A DNA stretch of 64,000 nucleotides from Pseudomonas sp. sp1636. GTDB taxonomy: Bacteria > Pseudomonadota > Gammaproteobacteria > Pseudomonadales > Pseudomonadaceae. A program made the translations under genes and the position numbers. The stretch is taken from positions 116,123 through 180,122 of the forward strand of contig NZ_JARRAB010000009.1 in NCBI RefSeq assembly GCF_030376615.1, written 5' to 3'. How positions within the stretch are numbered: position 1 is the stretch's first letter; every line of letters starts with the position of its first letter. The notes beneath the pieces were generated by a model. That model did no database searches. It was not told the origin of the DNA and was given only the letters and a program-made list of their open reading frames with translations. Below, one piece after another: positions 55,736 to 64,000 of the stretch.

Positions 55736-56811
55736 ACGGTCGGTTCGACCTGTTGCTCGCGGGCGCGGGGCATGCCCATCTGGGCGTGCTGCGCCTGTGG
55801 TTGAACGGGCAACGGCCGAAGGGGCGTATCGGATTGATCAGCGAAGGCCCGCACGCCTGGTACTCGGGCATGCTGCCGGGGTTGCTGGCCGGCCGCTATC
55901 GCGCCGAGCAGTGCCGCATCCCCTTGCAGGCACTCTGTGCTGCAGCAGATGTGGACTTGCTGGAGGGACAGGTCAGTGAACTGGATCCGGTTGCCAGGTG
56001 CGTCGTACTGGCAGATGGCAGGCAATACTCGGCTACCTGGCTGTCGCTCAACCTGGGCTCCGTGCCCAGGATGCCGCAAGGCTCAGGAACCACGCTGGAA
56101 GTGTTGCCGGTCAAACCGTTCGAGGCTTTTCTGCACGGCTGGCAGCGTTGGCAGCAGGCTCCCCAGGCATTAGCCATTCTCGGCGGTGGCGCTGCAGGGG
56201 TTGAGTTGGCCTTGGCCCTGGCGTCTCAGGTGCCTCAACTGACCTTGCTCAGCAGCGCCCAGGTATTGGCCGGGCATCCATTGGCGTTGCGCAAGCGGGC
56301 TCTGCGCCACCTGGCCGAAGCTGAGGTAAAGATACTGGAAGGCATTGCCGTGGATTCTATTCATGGCGATGCCCTGGTTGCCGGTGATCGGCTCGTCTGG
56401 TGCGGTGAGCGGGTGATCCTGGCCACGGGGGCCAGTGCATTGCCCTGGCTTGGCCGATCCGGTTTGGCCTGCGATGAGCGCGGCTTCGTGCGGGTCGGCA
56501 AGACCCTGCAGAGCCTTTCCCATGCGCATGTGTTTGCCGCCGGTGACTGCGCGAGCCTCAGTGCAACCCCCCGCAGCGGGGTCTACGCCGTGCGTCAGGG
56601 GCCCGTCCTGGCCGCCAATCTGAATGCTGCCCTGGCTGGTCAGCCGCTGAGCTCGTTTCACCCGCAACGCCGCACATTGGCGCTTCTGGCCGATGGCCAG
56701 GGTGGTGCGCTGCTCAGTTGGTCTGGCATGACGGCCGAAGGAGCATGGCTGGGATGGTGGAAGGATCGTCTCGACCGCAGCTTTATCAGCCGCCACCACG
56801 GCTCTAATTAG
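55732..56811 (+). CDS. FAD-dependent NADH-dehydrogenase-like oxidoreductase
   Basis: The 359-residue flavoprotein starts at GTG 55732, overlapping the previous stop (GTGA). It has an FAD site LLLAGAGHAHLGVLRLWLNG, a second Rossmann motif LAILGGGAAGVELALALAS and a C-terminal FAD contact VFAAGDCASL. It resembles NDH-2/SelD-associated FAD proteins lacking an active cysteine pair. Its role in the arsS operon is unknown; an electron-transfer partner for the fusion protein is possible. Confidence 0.88.
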   Translation: MNGRFDLLLAGAGHAHLGVLRLWLNGQRPKGRIGLISEGPHAWYSGMLPGLLAGRYRAEQCRIPLQALCAAADVDLLEGQVSELDPVARCVVLADGRQYSATWLSLNLGSVPRMPQGSGTTLEVLPVKPFEAFLHGWQRWQQAPQALAILGGGAAGVELALALASQVPQLTLLSSAQVLAGHPLALRKRALRHLAEAEVKILEGIAVDSIHGDALVAGDRLVWCGERVILATGASALPWLGRSGLACDERGFVRVGKTLQSLSHAHVFAAGDCASLSATPRSGVYAVRQGPVLAANLNAALAGQPLSSFHPQRRTLALLADGQGGALLSWSGMTAEGAWLGWWKDRLDRSFISRHHGSN

Positions 56812-56897
56812 CTGACCAATGAAGACTGCCTGGCCATATCGGTCGGGCAAACCCCTATGCCGACATTCAAGGCCGGTCGTTCTAAAGGAGATGTTGC

Positions 56898-57299
56898 ATG
56901 AAAATCTGGGTCCTGCTGTTGCTGCGCGTATCGCTTGGCTGGCTGCTGGTTATCTGGGGCGCGGACAAGGTATTCAACGTCGAGCACGGCATGGCAGTGG
57001 CCAACAAGTTCTACTTTGGTGTTTTTGCCGCCGAAAGTGCCCTGCAGGTAGCGGGTGTGCTGCAGATGCTGGTTGGTCTGGCCGTTGTCGTCGGTTTTGC
57101 CCGGCGCTGGGTTTACCCGCTGCAGGTGCTGCTCAATGGGGCGTCGCTGCTGGCGGTGATGCAGTCGGTGATCGATCCCTGGAGCTGGGTCTTCGCGGGC
57201 AGCAATGCGCTGTTCTATCCCTCGCTGATCATCTTCGCGGCCAGCTTGCTGCTGATTGCCTATCGCGATGAGGATCGATTGGCACTCGATAGATCCTGA
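56898..57299 (+). CDS. DoxX-like membrane protein
   Basis: The 133-residue protein has four membrane helices and the DoxX/DoxD-like pattern LLLRVSLGWLLVIWGADKVF, LQVAGVLQMLVGLAVVVGF. DoxX proteins are quinone-linked or thiosulfate-related membrane subunits in some organisms, but most are uncharacterised. It lies 86 bases after the FAD gene; AAAGGAG precedes ATG 56898. It probably ends the arsS operon just before the porin's promoter. Confidence 0.82.
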   Translation: MKIWVLLLLRVSLGWLLVIWGADKVFNVEHGMAVANKFYFGVFAAESALQVAGVLQMLVGLAVVVGFARRWVYPLQVLLNGASLLAVMQSVIDPWSWVFAGSNALFYPSLIIFAASLLLIAYRDEDRLALDRS

Positions 57300-57301
57300 G
57301 C

Positions 57302-57327
57302 TGTAACAAATCCACGCCTGGCCTACT
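57302..57327 (+). promoter_or_regulatory. ECF-type promoter motif upstream of island porin
   Basis: TGTAACAAA, then CCTACT after 11 bp (or CTACTC after 12). This is the weakest -10 of the set. The ATG is about 90 bases downstream. Confidence 0.6.
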
Positions 57328-57417
57328 CTGAATAGGTCAGCAACATTTGGCTGGCATTGGCACAACAACAAGCGCCTACCCAAAGGTGGCGCACCGCCTA
57401 CGCAAGAGGGGTATCCA

Positions 57418-58749
57418 ATGCACCGCTTTAAACTCAGTGTATTCAGCTTGGCCGTTGCCGCAGCCATCAGCCAGTCGGCTCTGGCCAGTCAGCAATCCGA
57501 GGCCCAGGGCTTCATCGAAGACAGCAGTCTCAACCTGCTGAACCGCGCGTTCTATTTCAACCGTGATTTTCGTAACGGCGGCTTCAACGGTGCCGGCACC
57601 AACGGCAACAAGCCGGGCCAGGAGAACGGTTATCGCGAGGAAGCCGCCTATGGTGTCATGGGCTTCTATGAATCGGGCTTCACTCAGGGCACCTTCGGTA
57701 TCGGCGTCGATGCCTATGGCTTTCTTGGTATTCGCCTGGATGGCGGTGGTGGTCGAACCGGTACCTTGCTTGCGCCCATAGGCGGTGATGGCAAGCCGGA
57801 GAAAGACTGGGGCGAGGCGGGCGGAGCGGTCAAGTTGCGTTGGTCGAATACCGTGCTCAAGTATGGCGAGCAGCAATTTGGTAATCCGGTCGTGGGCACG
57901 GGTGACGCACGCTTGTTGCCGGAAACCGCCACCGGCTTTTTCCTCAGCAGCGAGGAGTTCGAGGGCCTGGCCCTGGACGCCGGCCATATCACGGCGATGA
58001 ACAACTTCAACAGCGGCAACTCCGACGATGAGTTGCTGATCCAGTATGCCGGCGATGTCGGTGACTCGATGAGCTGGGCGGGCCTGACCTACACGCCCGC
58101 GGATAGCCTGACCCTGAGCTTTTACGGCTCGCACGTTGAAGATACCTGGGATCGCTACTACGCCAATGTTGGTTACACCCTGGCGCTGGGTGATGAACAG
58201 TCGTTGAACCTCGACCTCAATGTCTATCGCACCAATGATGTTGGCCAGAGCTTGGCCGGCGATATTGGCAATACCGATTGGTCGTTGGCCGCCAAATATA
58301 GCCTAGGAGCCCATGCCCTGACCCTGGCGTTCCAGAAAATCGATGACGACGCCGGTTTCGATTACATCGGTTTCAATGGCATCTACCTGGCCAACTCGGT
58401 GCAGTACTCCGACTTCAACGCCCCGGGCGAAGAGTCCTGGCAGCTGCGCTATGACCTGGACATGGCCAGCTACGGCGCACGAGGCCTGACCTTTATGGCG
58501 CGTTACCTGCGTGGCAGCGATATCGATAGCACCGGCGCCGATGCGCGCGGGGGCTTCTTCGATGCCGATGCCAACAACGAGAAGCACTGGGAGCGCGATC
58601 TGGAAGCCAAGTATGTCGTGCAACAAGGCTCGGCCAAGGATCTGGCATTGCGTGTTCGCCATGCGGTGCATCGTGGCTCATCCAATCAAATCGACGGCGA
58701 CGTGGATGAGGTTCGCTTCATCGTCGAGTACCCGCTAAGTATTTTGTAA
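57418..58749 (+). CDS. OprD-family outer-membrane porin on the island
   Basis: The 443-residue porin has a signal peptide (LAVAAAISQSALAS). The family opening contains FIEDSSLNLLNRAFYFNRDF; repeated beta strands follow, such as GGAVKLRWSNTVLKYGEQQF, ending in EVRFIVEYPLSIL. It shares the N-terminal pattern with the chromosomal OprD at the left edge but differs in loops. With the ECF-type promoter and its place between arsS and arsM operons, it may admit organic arsenic compounds, carboxylates or other small solutes (inference). Confidence 0.92.
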   Translation: MHRFKLSVFSLAVAAAISQSALASQQSEAQGFIEDSSLNLLNRAFYFNRDFRNGGFNGAGTNGNKPGQENGYREEAAYGVMGFYESGFTQGTFGIGVDAYGFLGIRLDGGGGRTGTLLAPIGGDGKPEKDWGEAGGAVKLRWSNTVLKYGEQQFGNPVVGTGDARLLPETATGFFLSSEEFEGLALDAGHITAMNNFNSGNSDDELLIQYAGDVGDSMSWAGLTYTPADSLTLSFYGSHVEDTWDRYYANVGYTLALGDEQSLNLDLNVYRTNDVGQSLAGDIGNTDWSLAAKYSLGAHALTLAFQKIDDDAGFDYIGFNGIYLANSVQYSDFNAPGEESWQLRYDLDMASYGARGLTFMARYLRGSDIDSTGADARGGFFDADANNEKHWERDLEAKYVVQQGSAKDLALRVRHAVHRGSSNQIDGDVDEVRFIVEYPLSIL

Positions 58750-58871
58750 AGAATTCACTCATGGCTGAGTGAAGTACAGGGGTTGCTCCTTTCCTCCCCG
58801 ACCTTTGGGCTGTATCTCCGATACAGCCTCTTTTTTATTACATGTCGACCCAGCGCTATATAGGCTGGCGC
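58750..58871 (+). terminator. Region after the porin with a terminator-like element
   Basis: GGGCTGTATCTCCGATACAGCCTCTTTTTT around 58,807-58,836 contains GGCTGTATC and GATACAGCC arms followed by a T-run, consistent with a rho-independent terminator (described in two short arms). Confidence 0.8.
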
Positions 58872-58897
58872 TGTAACAAGCGCGACGATTTTTTATC
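58872..58897 (+). promoter_or_regulatory. ECF-type promoter motif upstream of arsM-pst operon
   Basis: TGTAACAAG, 11 bp, TTTATC, about 113 bases before the arsM ATG. Confidence 0.68.
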
Positions 58898-59009
58898 TAG
58901 TTAGTAAGCAATAATTTTTCAGCCAATCGCTTTGATCGGCGTTGCTCTGCCTGGTTGCTCTGCCTGATTGTTGCGCAGGGCGACGTACTCCATGAAACAG
59001 AGGTTATCC

Positions 59010-60050
<1,041 letters not shown>

Positions 60051-60064
60051 GGGGCTTCAATCAG

Positions 60065-60874
60065 ATGATCAGTCGCAACCTTATCGCGCTGGCCTGCACG
60101 ACGCTGCTTCTGAGCGCGTGTGCCCCACAAGACAAGCAGACCATTACGCTCTCAGGCTCCAGCACCATTGCCCCCTTGATGGTCGAAATCGGCCAGCGTT
60201 TCGAAACCCAGCACCCCGATGTGCGAGTCGATGTCCAGGCTGGGGGCACCTCACGTGGCATCCAGGATGCGCGCAGTGGCTTGGCAGCGATTGGCATGGT
60301 GTCGCGCTCGCTGCATGCGGATGAGGGGGATTTGACGCCCTACACCATTGCCCAGGATGGCATCGCCATGATTGTTCACGCCAGCAATCCGCTCGATGGC
60401 ATCAGCAGCGAGCAGGTGGTGGCGCTTTATACCGGCCAGCTCACTGACTGGACTGATCTGGGTGGTGCAGCGGGCCAGGTGGTGAAGGTGCACAAGGCCG
60501 AAGGCCGCTCGACCCTGGAGCTGTTTCTCAAGCATTTCAAGCTGGACAACCCTGTCGTGCACCCGGATCTGGTGATCGGTGATAACCAGCAGGGCATCAA
60601 GTCGGTGGCCGGCAATCCGCAGGCGATTGGTTATGTCTCCATCGGCACCGCCGAGTATGAGGTGAACCTGGGCGCGCCGATCAAGCTGTTGGCACTCGAT
60701 GGCCAACCGGCTTCGACCGCCACCTTGCTGGCTGGCAAGTACCCATTGAGCCGCGACTTGAACCTGGTGGTGCATGGCGAGCCGGATGCCAATACCCAGG
60801 CATTGCTGGCGTTCGCCCAGTCCAGCGAGGTGGCCGACCTTGTCGAGCAGCACGCCTTTATCCCTGCGTCGTAA
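60065..60874 (+). CDS. pstS: Phosphate/arsenate-type ABC transporter binding lipoprotein (PstS family)
   Basis: The 269-residue lipoprotein has a lipobox (LLLSACAPQ, about residue 17). The PstS binding residues lie in LSGSSTIAPLMVEIGQRF and VQAGGTSRGIQDARSGLAAI. It is shorter than usual PstS. Placed between arsM and the other pst genes, it may favour arsenate or discriminate against it; sequence alone cannot tell. pstC begins inside its last codons. Confidence 0.9.
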   Translation: MISRNLIALACTTLLLSACAPQDKQTITLSGSSTIAPLMVEIGQRFETQHPDVRVDVQAGGTSRGIQDARSGLAAIGMVSRSLHADEGDLTPYTIAQDGIAMIVHASNPLDGISSEQVVALYTGQLTDWTDLGGAAGQVVKVHKAEGRSTLELFLKHFKLDNPVVHPDLVIGDNQQGIKSVAGNPQAIGYVSIGTAEYEVNLGAPIKLLALDGQPASTATLLAGKYPLSRDLNLVVHGEPDANTQALLAFAQSSEVADLVEQHAFIPAS

Positions 60875-61697
60875 CCTGGATCGGCTGCTGCGCCTGGCCA
60901 GCCTGGGCTGTGCGCTGACGGCAGCAGTGGTGCTGTTGTTGATTATGGTGTTTCTGACCCAGGCCAGCTGGCCGTTGTTGCAGCAACCGGCAAGCCTGTT
61001 GGGCACAAGCTGGCAGCCGTCGAGCGGGCAGTTCGGGTTGCAGGCCATGCTCGCCGCCTCACTGCTGAGCAGTGTCTTGGCGCTGTCGCTGGCGGTACCG
61101 GCCGGGCTGCTGGTGAGCATCTGGCTGATCTTCTATGCCCCCGCGTCGGTGGCGCGAGTCTACGGGGCCATGCTCGGCCTGATGGCCAGCATTCCCTCAG
61201 TGGTCTACGGGCTCTGGGGACTGGTGGTACTGGTGCCGCTACTCGGTGCCTGGGTACCGCCGGGGGCCAGTCTGCTGGCCGCAGGTATCGTGCTGGCGCT
61301 GATGATTCTGCCGCTGCTGATGGTGCAGGCCGATGTGACCTTGCGCGAAAGTGCCCGCCGCCATATGCCGGCTGCGTTATGCCTGGGCGTTTCGCCCTGG
61401 TCGGCGATTCGCCGCGTGCTGCTGCCTGCGGCATGGCCGCGCCTATGGCCGGCGATCTTGTTGCAGCTGGGGCGGGCACTGGGTGAAACCATGGCGGTGC
61501 TGATGGTGGCTGGCAATGTGGTGCAGTGGCCCGGCTCGCCGTTTGCGCCGGTCAGGACGCTGACTGCAAACATTGCCCTGGAAATGAGCTACGCCACTGG
61601 CCCGCATCTCGATGCGCTGTATCTCAGCGGCTGGCTGTTGCTGGTGTTGGCCCTGCTGCTGATGGCATTGGCGCGGATCTACGGGAGCCGCACATGA
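60840..61697 (+). CDS. pstC: ABC transporter permease, PstC type
   Basis: The 285-residue permease has six membrane helices and the binding-protein-dependent transport signature (GVSPWSAIRRVLLPAAWPRL). No ATG opens the frame near the true start. TTG 60840, overlapping the end of pstS by 35 bases, or CTG 60861 (LRRNLDRLLRLA) is the likely start, implying translational coupling. It overlaps pstA by 4 bases. Confidence 0.88.
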   Translation: MSSSTPLSLRRNLDRLLRLASLGCALTAAVVLLLIMVFLTQASWPLLQQPASLLGTSWQPSSGQFGLQAMLAASLLSSVLALSLAVPAGLLVSIWLIFYAPASVARVYGAMLGLMASIPSVVYGLWGLVVLVPLLGAWVPPGASLLAAGIVLALMILPLLMVQADVTLRESARRHMPAALCLGVSPWSAIRRVLLPAAWPRLWPAILLQLGRALGETMAVLMVAGNVVQWPGSPFAPVRTLTANIALEMSYATGPHLDALYLSGWLLLVLALLLMALARIYGSRT

Positions 61698-62524
61698 ACC
61701 ACCGCGAAGCCTGGCGCGCGCGCGCCCTGGGCGTGCTGGCGCTGCTGCTGATGCTGGCCCCCCTGAGCCTGCTGTGGACGGTGTTTGGCGAGGGCATTGG
61801 CCTGCTCGACTGGCAGTTTCTGTTCGCGGAGCCGGCGCAGGCTGGGCGCAGCGGCGGGATCGGGCCGATCATCGTGTCCACCGCATTGGTCTTGCTGATC
61901 TGCATGGGCCTGGCGGTGCCGCTGGGCCTGGGCACGGCGTTGTTTCTGGTCGAGCAGGTGCGCCCCGAAGGGCGGTTGAACCTGACCCTGCAATGGGCGC
62001 TCGATGGTTTGGGCGCGGTCCCCTCAGTGGTTTTCGGCCTGTTCGGCTATCGCCTGTTCGTGGTCGAACTGGGCTGGGGCTATTCGTTGCTGGCCGGCGG
62101 TTGCACCCTGGCGTGCATGGTACTGCCGCTGTTTATCCGCGGTTGCGAGCAGGCCCTGCGCGACTGCCCGCAGAGTTATCGGCAGGCAGCCGCCGGCTTG
62201 GCCATCTCCCGCGTCGGCTACCTGCGGCGCATTCTGTTGCCGTTCGCGGCTCCGGGGATTGCCGGCGCGCTGGTCATCAGCGCCGGCCGCGCCCTGGCGG
62301 AAACCGCCGTGCTGCTGTTCACCGCCGGCTACGTGATGCGCTGGCCGGATAGCCTGTTCGATTCCGGACGTACCCTGGCCGTGCATATCTATGATCTGGC
62401 CATGAATGTATCCGGCGGCAGCCCGGCATCGGCGGCAACCGCGCTGGTGTTGCTGGGTTTTGCCCTGGCCATCCAATTGCTGGCCTGGCGGCTCGGTCAA
62501 CGACCGCTTTCCTTCGCGAGATAA
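61694..62524 (+). CDS. pstA: ABC transporter permease, PstA type
   Basis: The 276-residue permease has six helices and the EAA-like loop YRQAAAGLAISRVGYLRRIL. Helices include VSTALVLLICMGLAVPLGLG. It pairs with PstC to form the membrane channel. Its ATG overlaps the pstC stop, and pstB follows 4 bases after its stop. No phoU follows, unlike the usual core pst operon, so control of phosphate signalling is probably not its role. Confidence 0.9.
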   Translation: MNHREAWRARALGVLALLLMLAPLSLLWTVFGEGIGLLDWQFLFAEPAQAGRSGGIGPIIVSTALVLLICMGLAVPLGLGTALFLVEQVRPEGRLNLTLQWALDGLGAVPSVVFGLFGYRLFVVELGWGYSLLAGGCTLACMVLPLFIRGCEQALRDCPQSYRQAAAGLAISRVGYLRRILLPFAAPGIAGALVISAGRALAETAVLLFTAGYVMRWPDSLFDSGRTLAVHIYDLAMNVSGGSPASAATALVLLGFALAIQLLAWRLGQRPLSFAR

Positions 62525-62528
62525 TGTG

Positions 62529-63311
62529 ATGACTGCGTCTAACCAACCCCCTTCACTCAGTATCCAGAACCTCAGCGTGCACTATGGGGAGCAGGGTGCC
62601 TTGCTCGGCGCGTCGCTGGATGTTGCCTCGGGTGAACTCATGGCCGTGGTCGGCCCCAGTGGCTGCGGCAAGAGCAGCATGCTGTCGGCGGTCAACCGCA
62701 TGACTGACCTGACCCCGGGGGCTCGCGTCAGCGGCCGGGTATTGATCGGCAATCAGGATGTGCTGGGTGGCGGCATGGACGTGCAAGCCCTGCGCCGTCA
62801 GGTCGGCATGGTGTTCCAGCAGCCCAACCCATTCCCCCTGAGCATTGCCGAAAACATACTATTTGCCCTGCGCGAGCACGGTGTGCGCGACAAGAGCGAA
62901 CTGCATGGGCGCATGGAGCAGGCGTTGCAAGCCACCGGCTTGTGGAAGGAAGTGCACGACCGCCTGCAGAAACCGGCACTGGGATTGTCCGGCGGTCAGC
63001 AACAACGCTTGTGCTTCGCCCGCGCCCTGGCACTGGAACCCCGCGTGCTGTTGCTCGACGAACCGTGCAGCGCCCTGGATCCGATCGCCAGCGCTACGGT
63101 CGAGGGCCTGATCGACAGCCTCAAGGGGCGCTACACCCTGCTCATGGTCACCCACAACCTGGCTCAGGCGCGGCGCCTGGCCGATCACGTGGCGGTGTGC
63201 TGGGTGCGCGATGGCTGCGGTTGCGTGCTCGACAGCGGCCCGGCCTGCGAGCTGTTCGAAAGCGCCCGCGACCCGCTGGCCCATCGCTATCTCAACGGGA
63301 TGCTGTGTTGA
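62529..63311 (+). CDS. pstB: ABC transporter ATPase, PstB type
   Basis: The 260-residue ATPase has Walker A GPSGCGKSSMLSAVNRM (about residues 42-50), the Q-loop FQQPNPFPLSIAENI typical of PstB, the signature LSGGQQQRLCFARAL, Walker B VLLLDEPCSALDP and the H-loop MVTHNLAQARR. All motifs are intact. It powers the PstSCAB importer. A broken lapG begins 58 bases later. Confidence 0.94.
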   Translation: MTASNQPPSLSIQNLSVHYGEQGALLGASLDVASGELMAVVGPSGCGKSSMLSAVNRMTDLTPGARVSGRVLIGNQDVLGGGMDVQALRRQVGMVFQQPNPFPLSIAENILFALREHGVRDKSELHGRMEQALQATGLWKEVHDRLQKPALGLSGGQQQRLCFARALALEPRVLLLDEPCSALDPIASATVEGLIDSLKGRYTLLMVTHNLAQARRLADHVAVCWVRDGCGCVLDSGPACELFESARDPLAHRYLNGMLC

Positions 63312-63369
63312 GTCGCAGGGAATGATGACTCTAGTCCAGGAGGTACGGCTCGATGTCCCTGGCAAGTGC

Positions 63370-63813
63370 ATGCCTGCTGACCGGCCAAGCCTGAAGCGAA
63401 GCTGGACACTGACCTTGCTGGGTTGCACCTGCATTCTTGGGCTCACGGCTGCCTGGGCCGATTGGGACTTCGAGCGAATCATCCGTAACGCTGAGCAACG
63501 CCATGGCGCCCTGGGGGTAACCCGGGCACGAATCCTCGGCTGGCAGGCGCTGCTGGCCAGCCGCGGAGAACTGACGGAGCTGGAAAAGTTGCAGGCGGTG
63601 AACTGACACTTCAATCGCCAGCTGCGCTTTTCCGATGACATCAAGATTTGGGGCGAGCGCGACTACTGGGCCACGCCCATCGAAGCACTGGTAAAGGGTG
63701 CCGCCGACTGCGAGGACTACTCCCTGGCCAAGTACTTCAGCCTGCGCCAACTCGGCGTGCCAACGGGCAAGTTGCGCCTCACCTACGTTAAGGCGCTCAA
63801 GCTCAACCAGGCC
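63370..63813 (+). pseudogene. lapG: Broken lapG (periplasmic adhesin protease)
   Basis: From ATG 63370 a signal peptide (TLTLLGCTCILGLTAAWA) leads into typical LapG sequence, DWDFERIIRNAEQRHGALG and ELTELEKLQAVN, then an in-frame TGA at 63,604-63,606. The same frame continues HFNRQLRFSDDIKIWGERDY, AADCEDYSLAKYFSLRQLG and LRLTYVKALKLNQA. It stops abruptly near 63,810, before the catalytic His and Asp, where an integrase fragment begins. It is therefore doubly inactivated. It looks closer to standard LapG than the intact copy at 28,410. Confidence 0.88.
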
Positions 63814-63966
63814 GCCAAAGGAGATGGCAGGGTCGATGTAGCGCATTGCTGACTTAATGTCCTTCCAATAGGTCATCAGTGCCTTGAGATCCCAATCATT
63901 GGCCGTGGCCCAGGTGGCAAAGCTACGGCGCAGCGAATGGCTGGTGTACAGCTCAACGGGGTTCAA
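63808..63966 (-). pseudogene. C-terminal remnant of a second tyrosine-recombinase integrase
   Basis: On the minus strand from the att repeat inward, the frame reads YTSHSLRRSFATWATANDWD, then LKALMTYWKDIKSAMRYID and PAISFGGL. HSLRR is the conserved His-x2-Arg box and MRYIDP carries the nucleophilic tyrosine. Its upstream part would lie across the att repeat, outside the window. It differs from the integrase remnant at 28,014, so two integrases have acted at this site. It abuts the broken lapG. Confidence 0.82.
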
Positions 63967-63987
63967 ATCCCTATCTTCCCGCCATAC
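63959..63987 (+). repeat. Right attachment repeat (attR)
   Basis: Identical over 29 bases to 27,868-27,896. The following AAAAGCCCCGT matches the left copy too, so the right side probably resumes the original DNA after tRNA-Ser or another insert. Confidence 0.9.
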
Positions 63988-64000
63988 TGAAAAGCCCCGT

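Noticed and set aside
63604..63606. In-frame TGA of lapG as a selenocysteine codon
   Set aside because: LapG relatives have an ordinary hydrophobic or aromatic residue here, no SECIS-like hairpin is evident, and the gene is truncated anyway.
63331..63966. A single 211-residue minus-strand gene at the right end
   Set aside because: Only its first 53 or so residues are integrase-like; the rest is the antisense of the broken lapG.

Overview
The window looks like a Pseudomonas chromosome. From 1 to about 27.9 kb the gene order (oprD, HIT protein, slyX, cold-shock protein, dps, aspS, yebC/pmpR, ruvCAB, ybgC, tolQRAB-pal-cpoB, queE, queC, tRNA-Lys, nadA, M48 protease, tusA-like, perM, bcp, gcvR, dapA, bamC, purC, tRNA-Ser) closely follows the P. 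aeruginosa PAO1 stretch around PA0958-PA1013 as I remember it. The protein sequences (for example a 591-residue AspRS starting MMRSHYCGQ) also fit that genus. Differences from PAO1 are inserted c-di-GMP genes (a GGDEF protein and an Hpt/HD-GYP-like protein), no pqs/phn genes between tRNA-Lys and nadA, and a long-type PurC.

From 27,868 to 63,987 the window holds a complete island of about 36.1 kb inserted at the 3' end of tRNA-Ser(CGA). A 29-bp exact repeat of the tRNA end (42 bp with two mismatches) occurs at both ends. Only broken integrase pieces remain, one at each end and of different types, so the island cannot move by itself as it stands.

Island contents from left to right: a LapG-like periplasmic protease; a small exported protein; an HD-GYP protein with a zinc ribbon, plus an NrtS-like protein; a leftward operon of two arsenosugar-type glycosyltransferases (one frameshifted), a DUF547 protein, a patatin and a membrane protein; an ECF sigma factor with a zinc anti-sigma factor; two exported proteins built of NPCAAK repeats, the second wrapped around a cytochrome c domain and followed by a histidine-rich protein and an ArsC-like phosphatase; an orphan second anti-sigma protein; a DUF2790 protein; a merRTPFA mercury operon; two TetR plus carboxymuconolactone-decarboxylase-like modules; an HMA/outer-membrane/NHL operon; a glutaredoxin-DUF3179-membrane operon; an ArsS radical-SAM operon with a TVP38-FAD-oxidoreductase fusion; a second OprD-type porin; an arsM-pstSCAB operon; and a broken lapG.

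The most striking observation is a repeated promoter-like motif, TGTAACAAA, then 11 bp, then a six-base box usually ending in TC. It lies upstream of at least twelve island transcription units, including the ECF sigma gene itself, both NPCAAK genes, both copies of a small exported protein, the arsS, arsM and glycosyltransferase operons, and the porin. I infer that the island is one regulon driven by its own ECF sigma factor, joining arsenic methylation and arsenosugar-type chemistry, phosphate/arsenate-type transport and cysteine-rich exported proteins. No arsR, arsB or acr3 is visible. The mer operon and the TetR modules carry their own operators and appear to be separately regulated.
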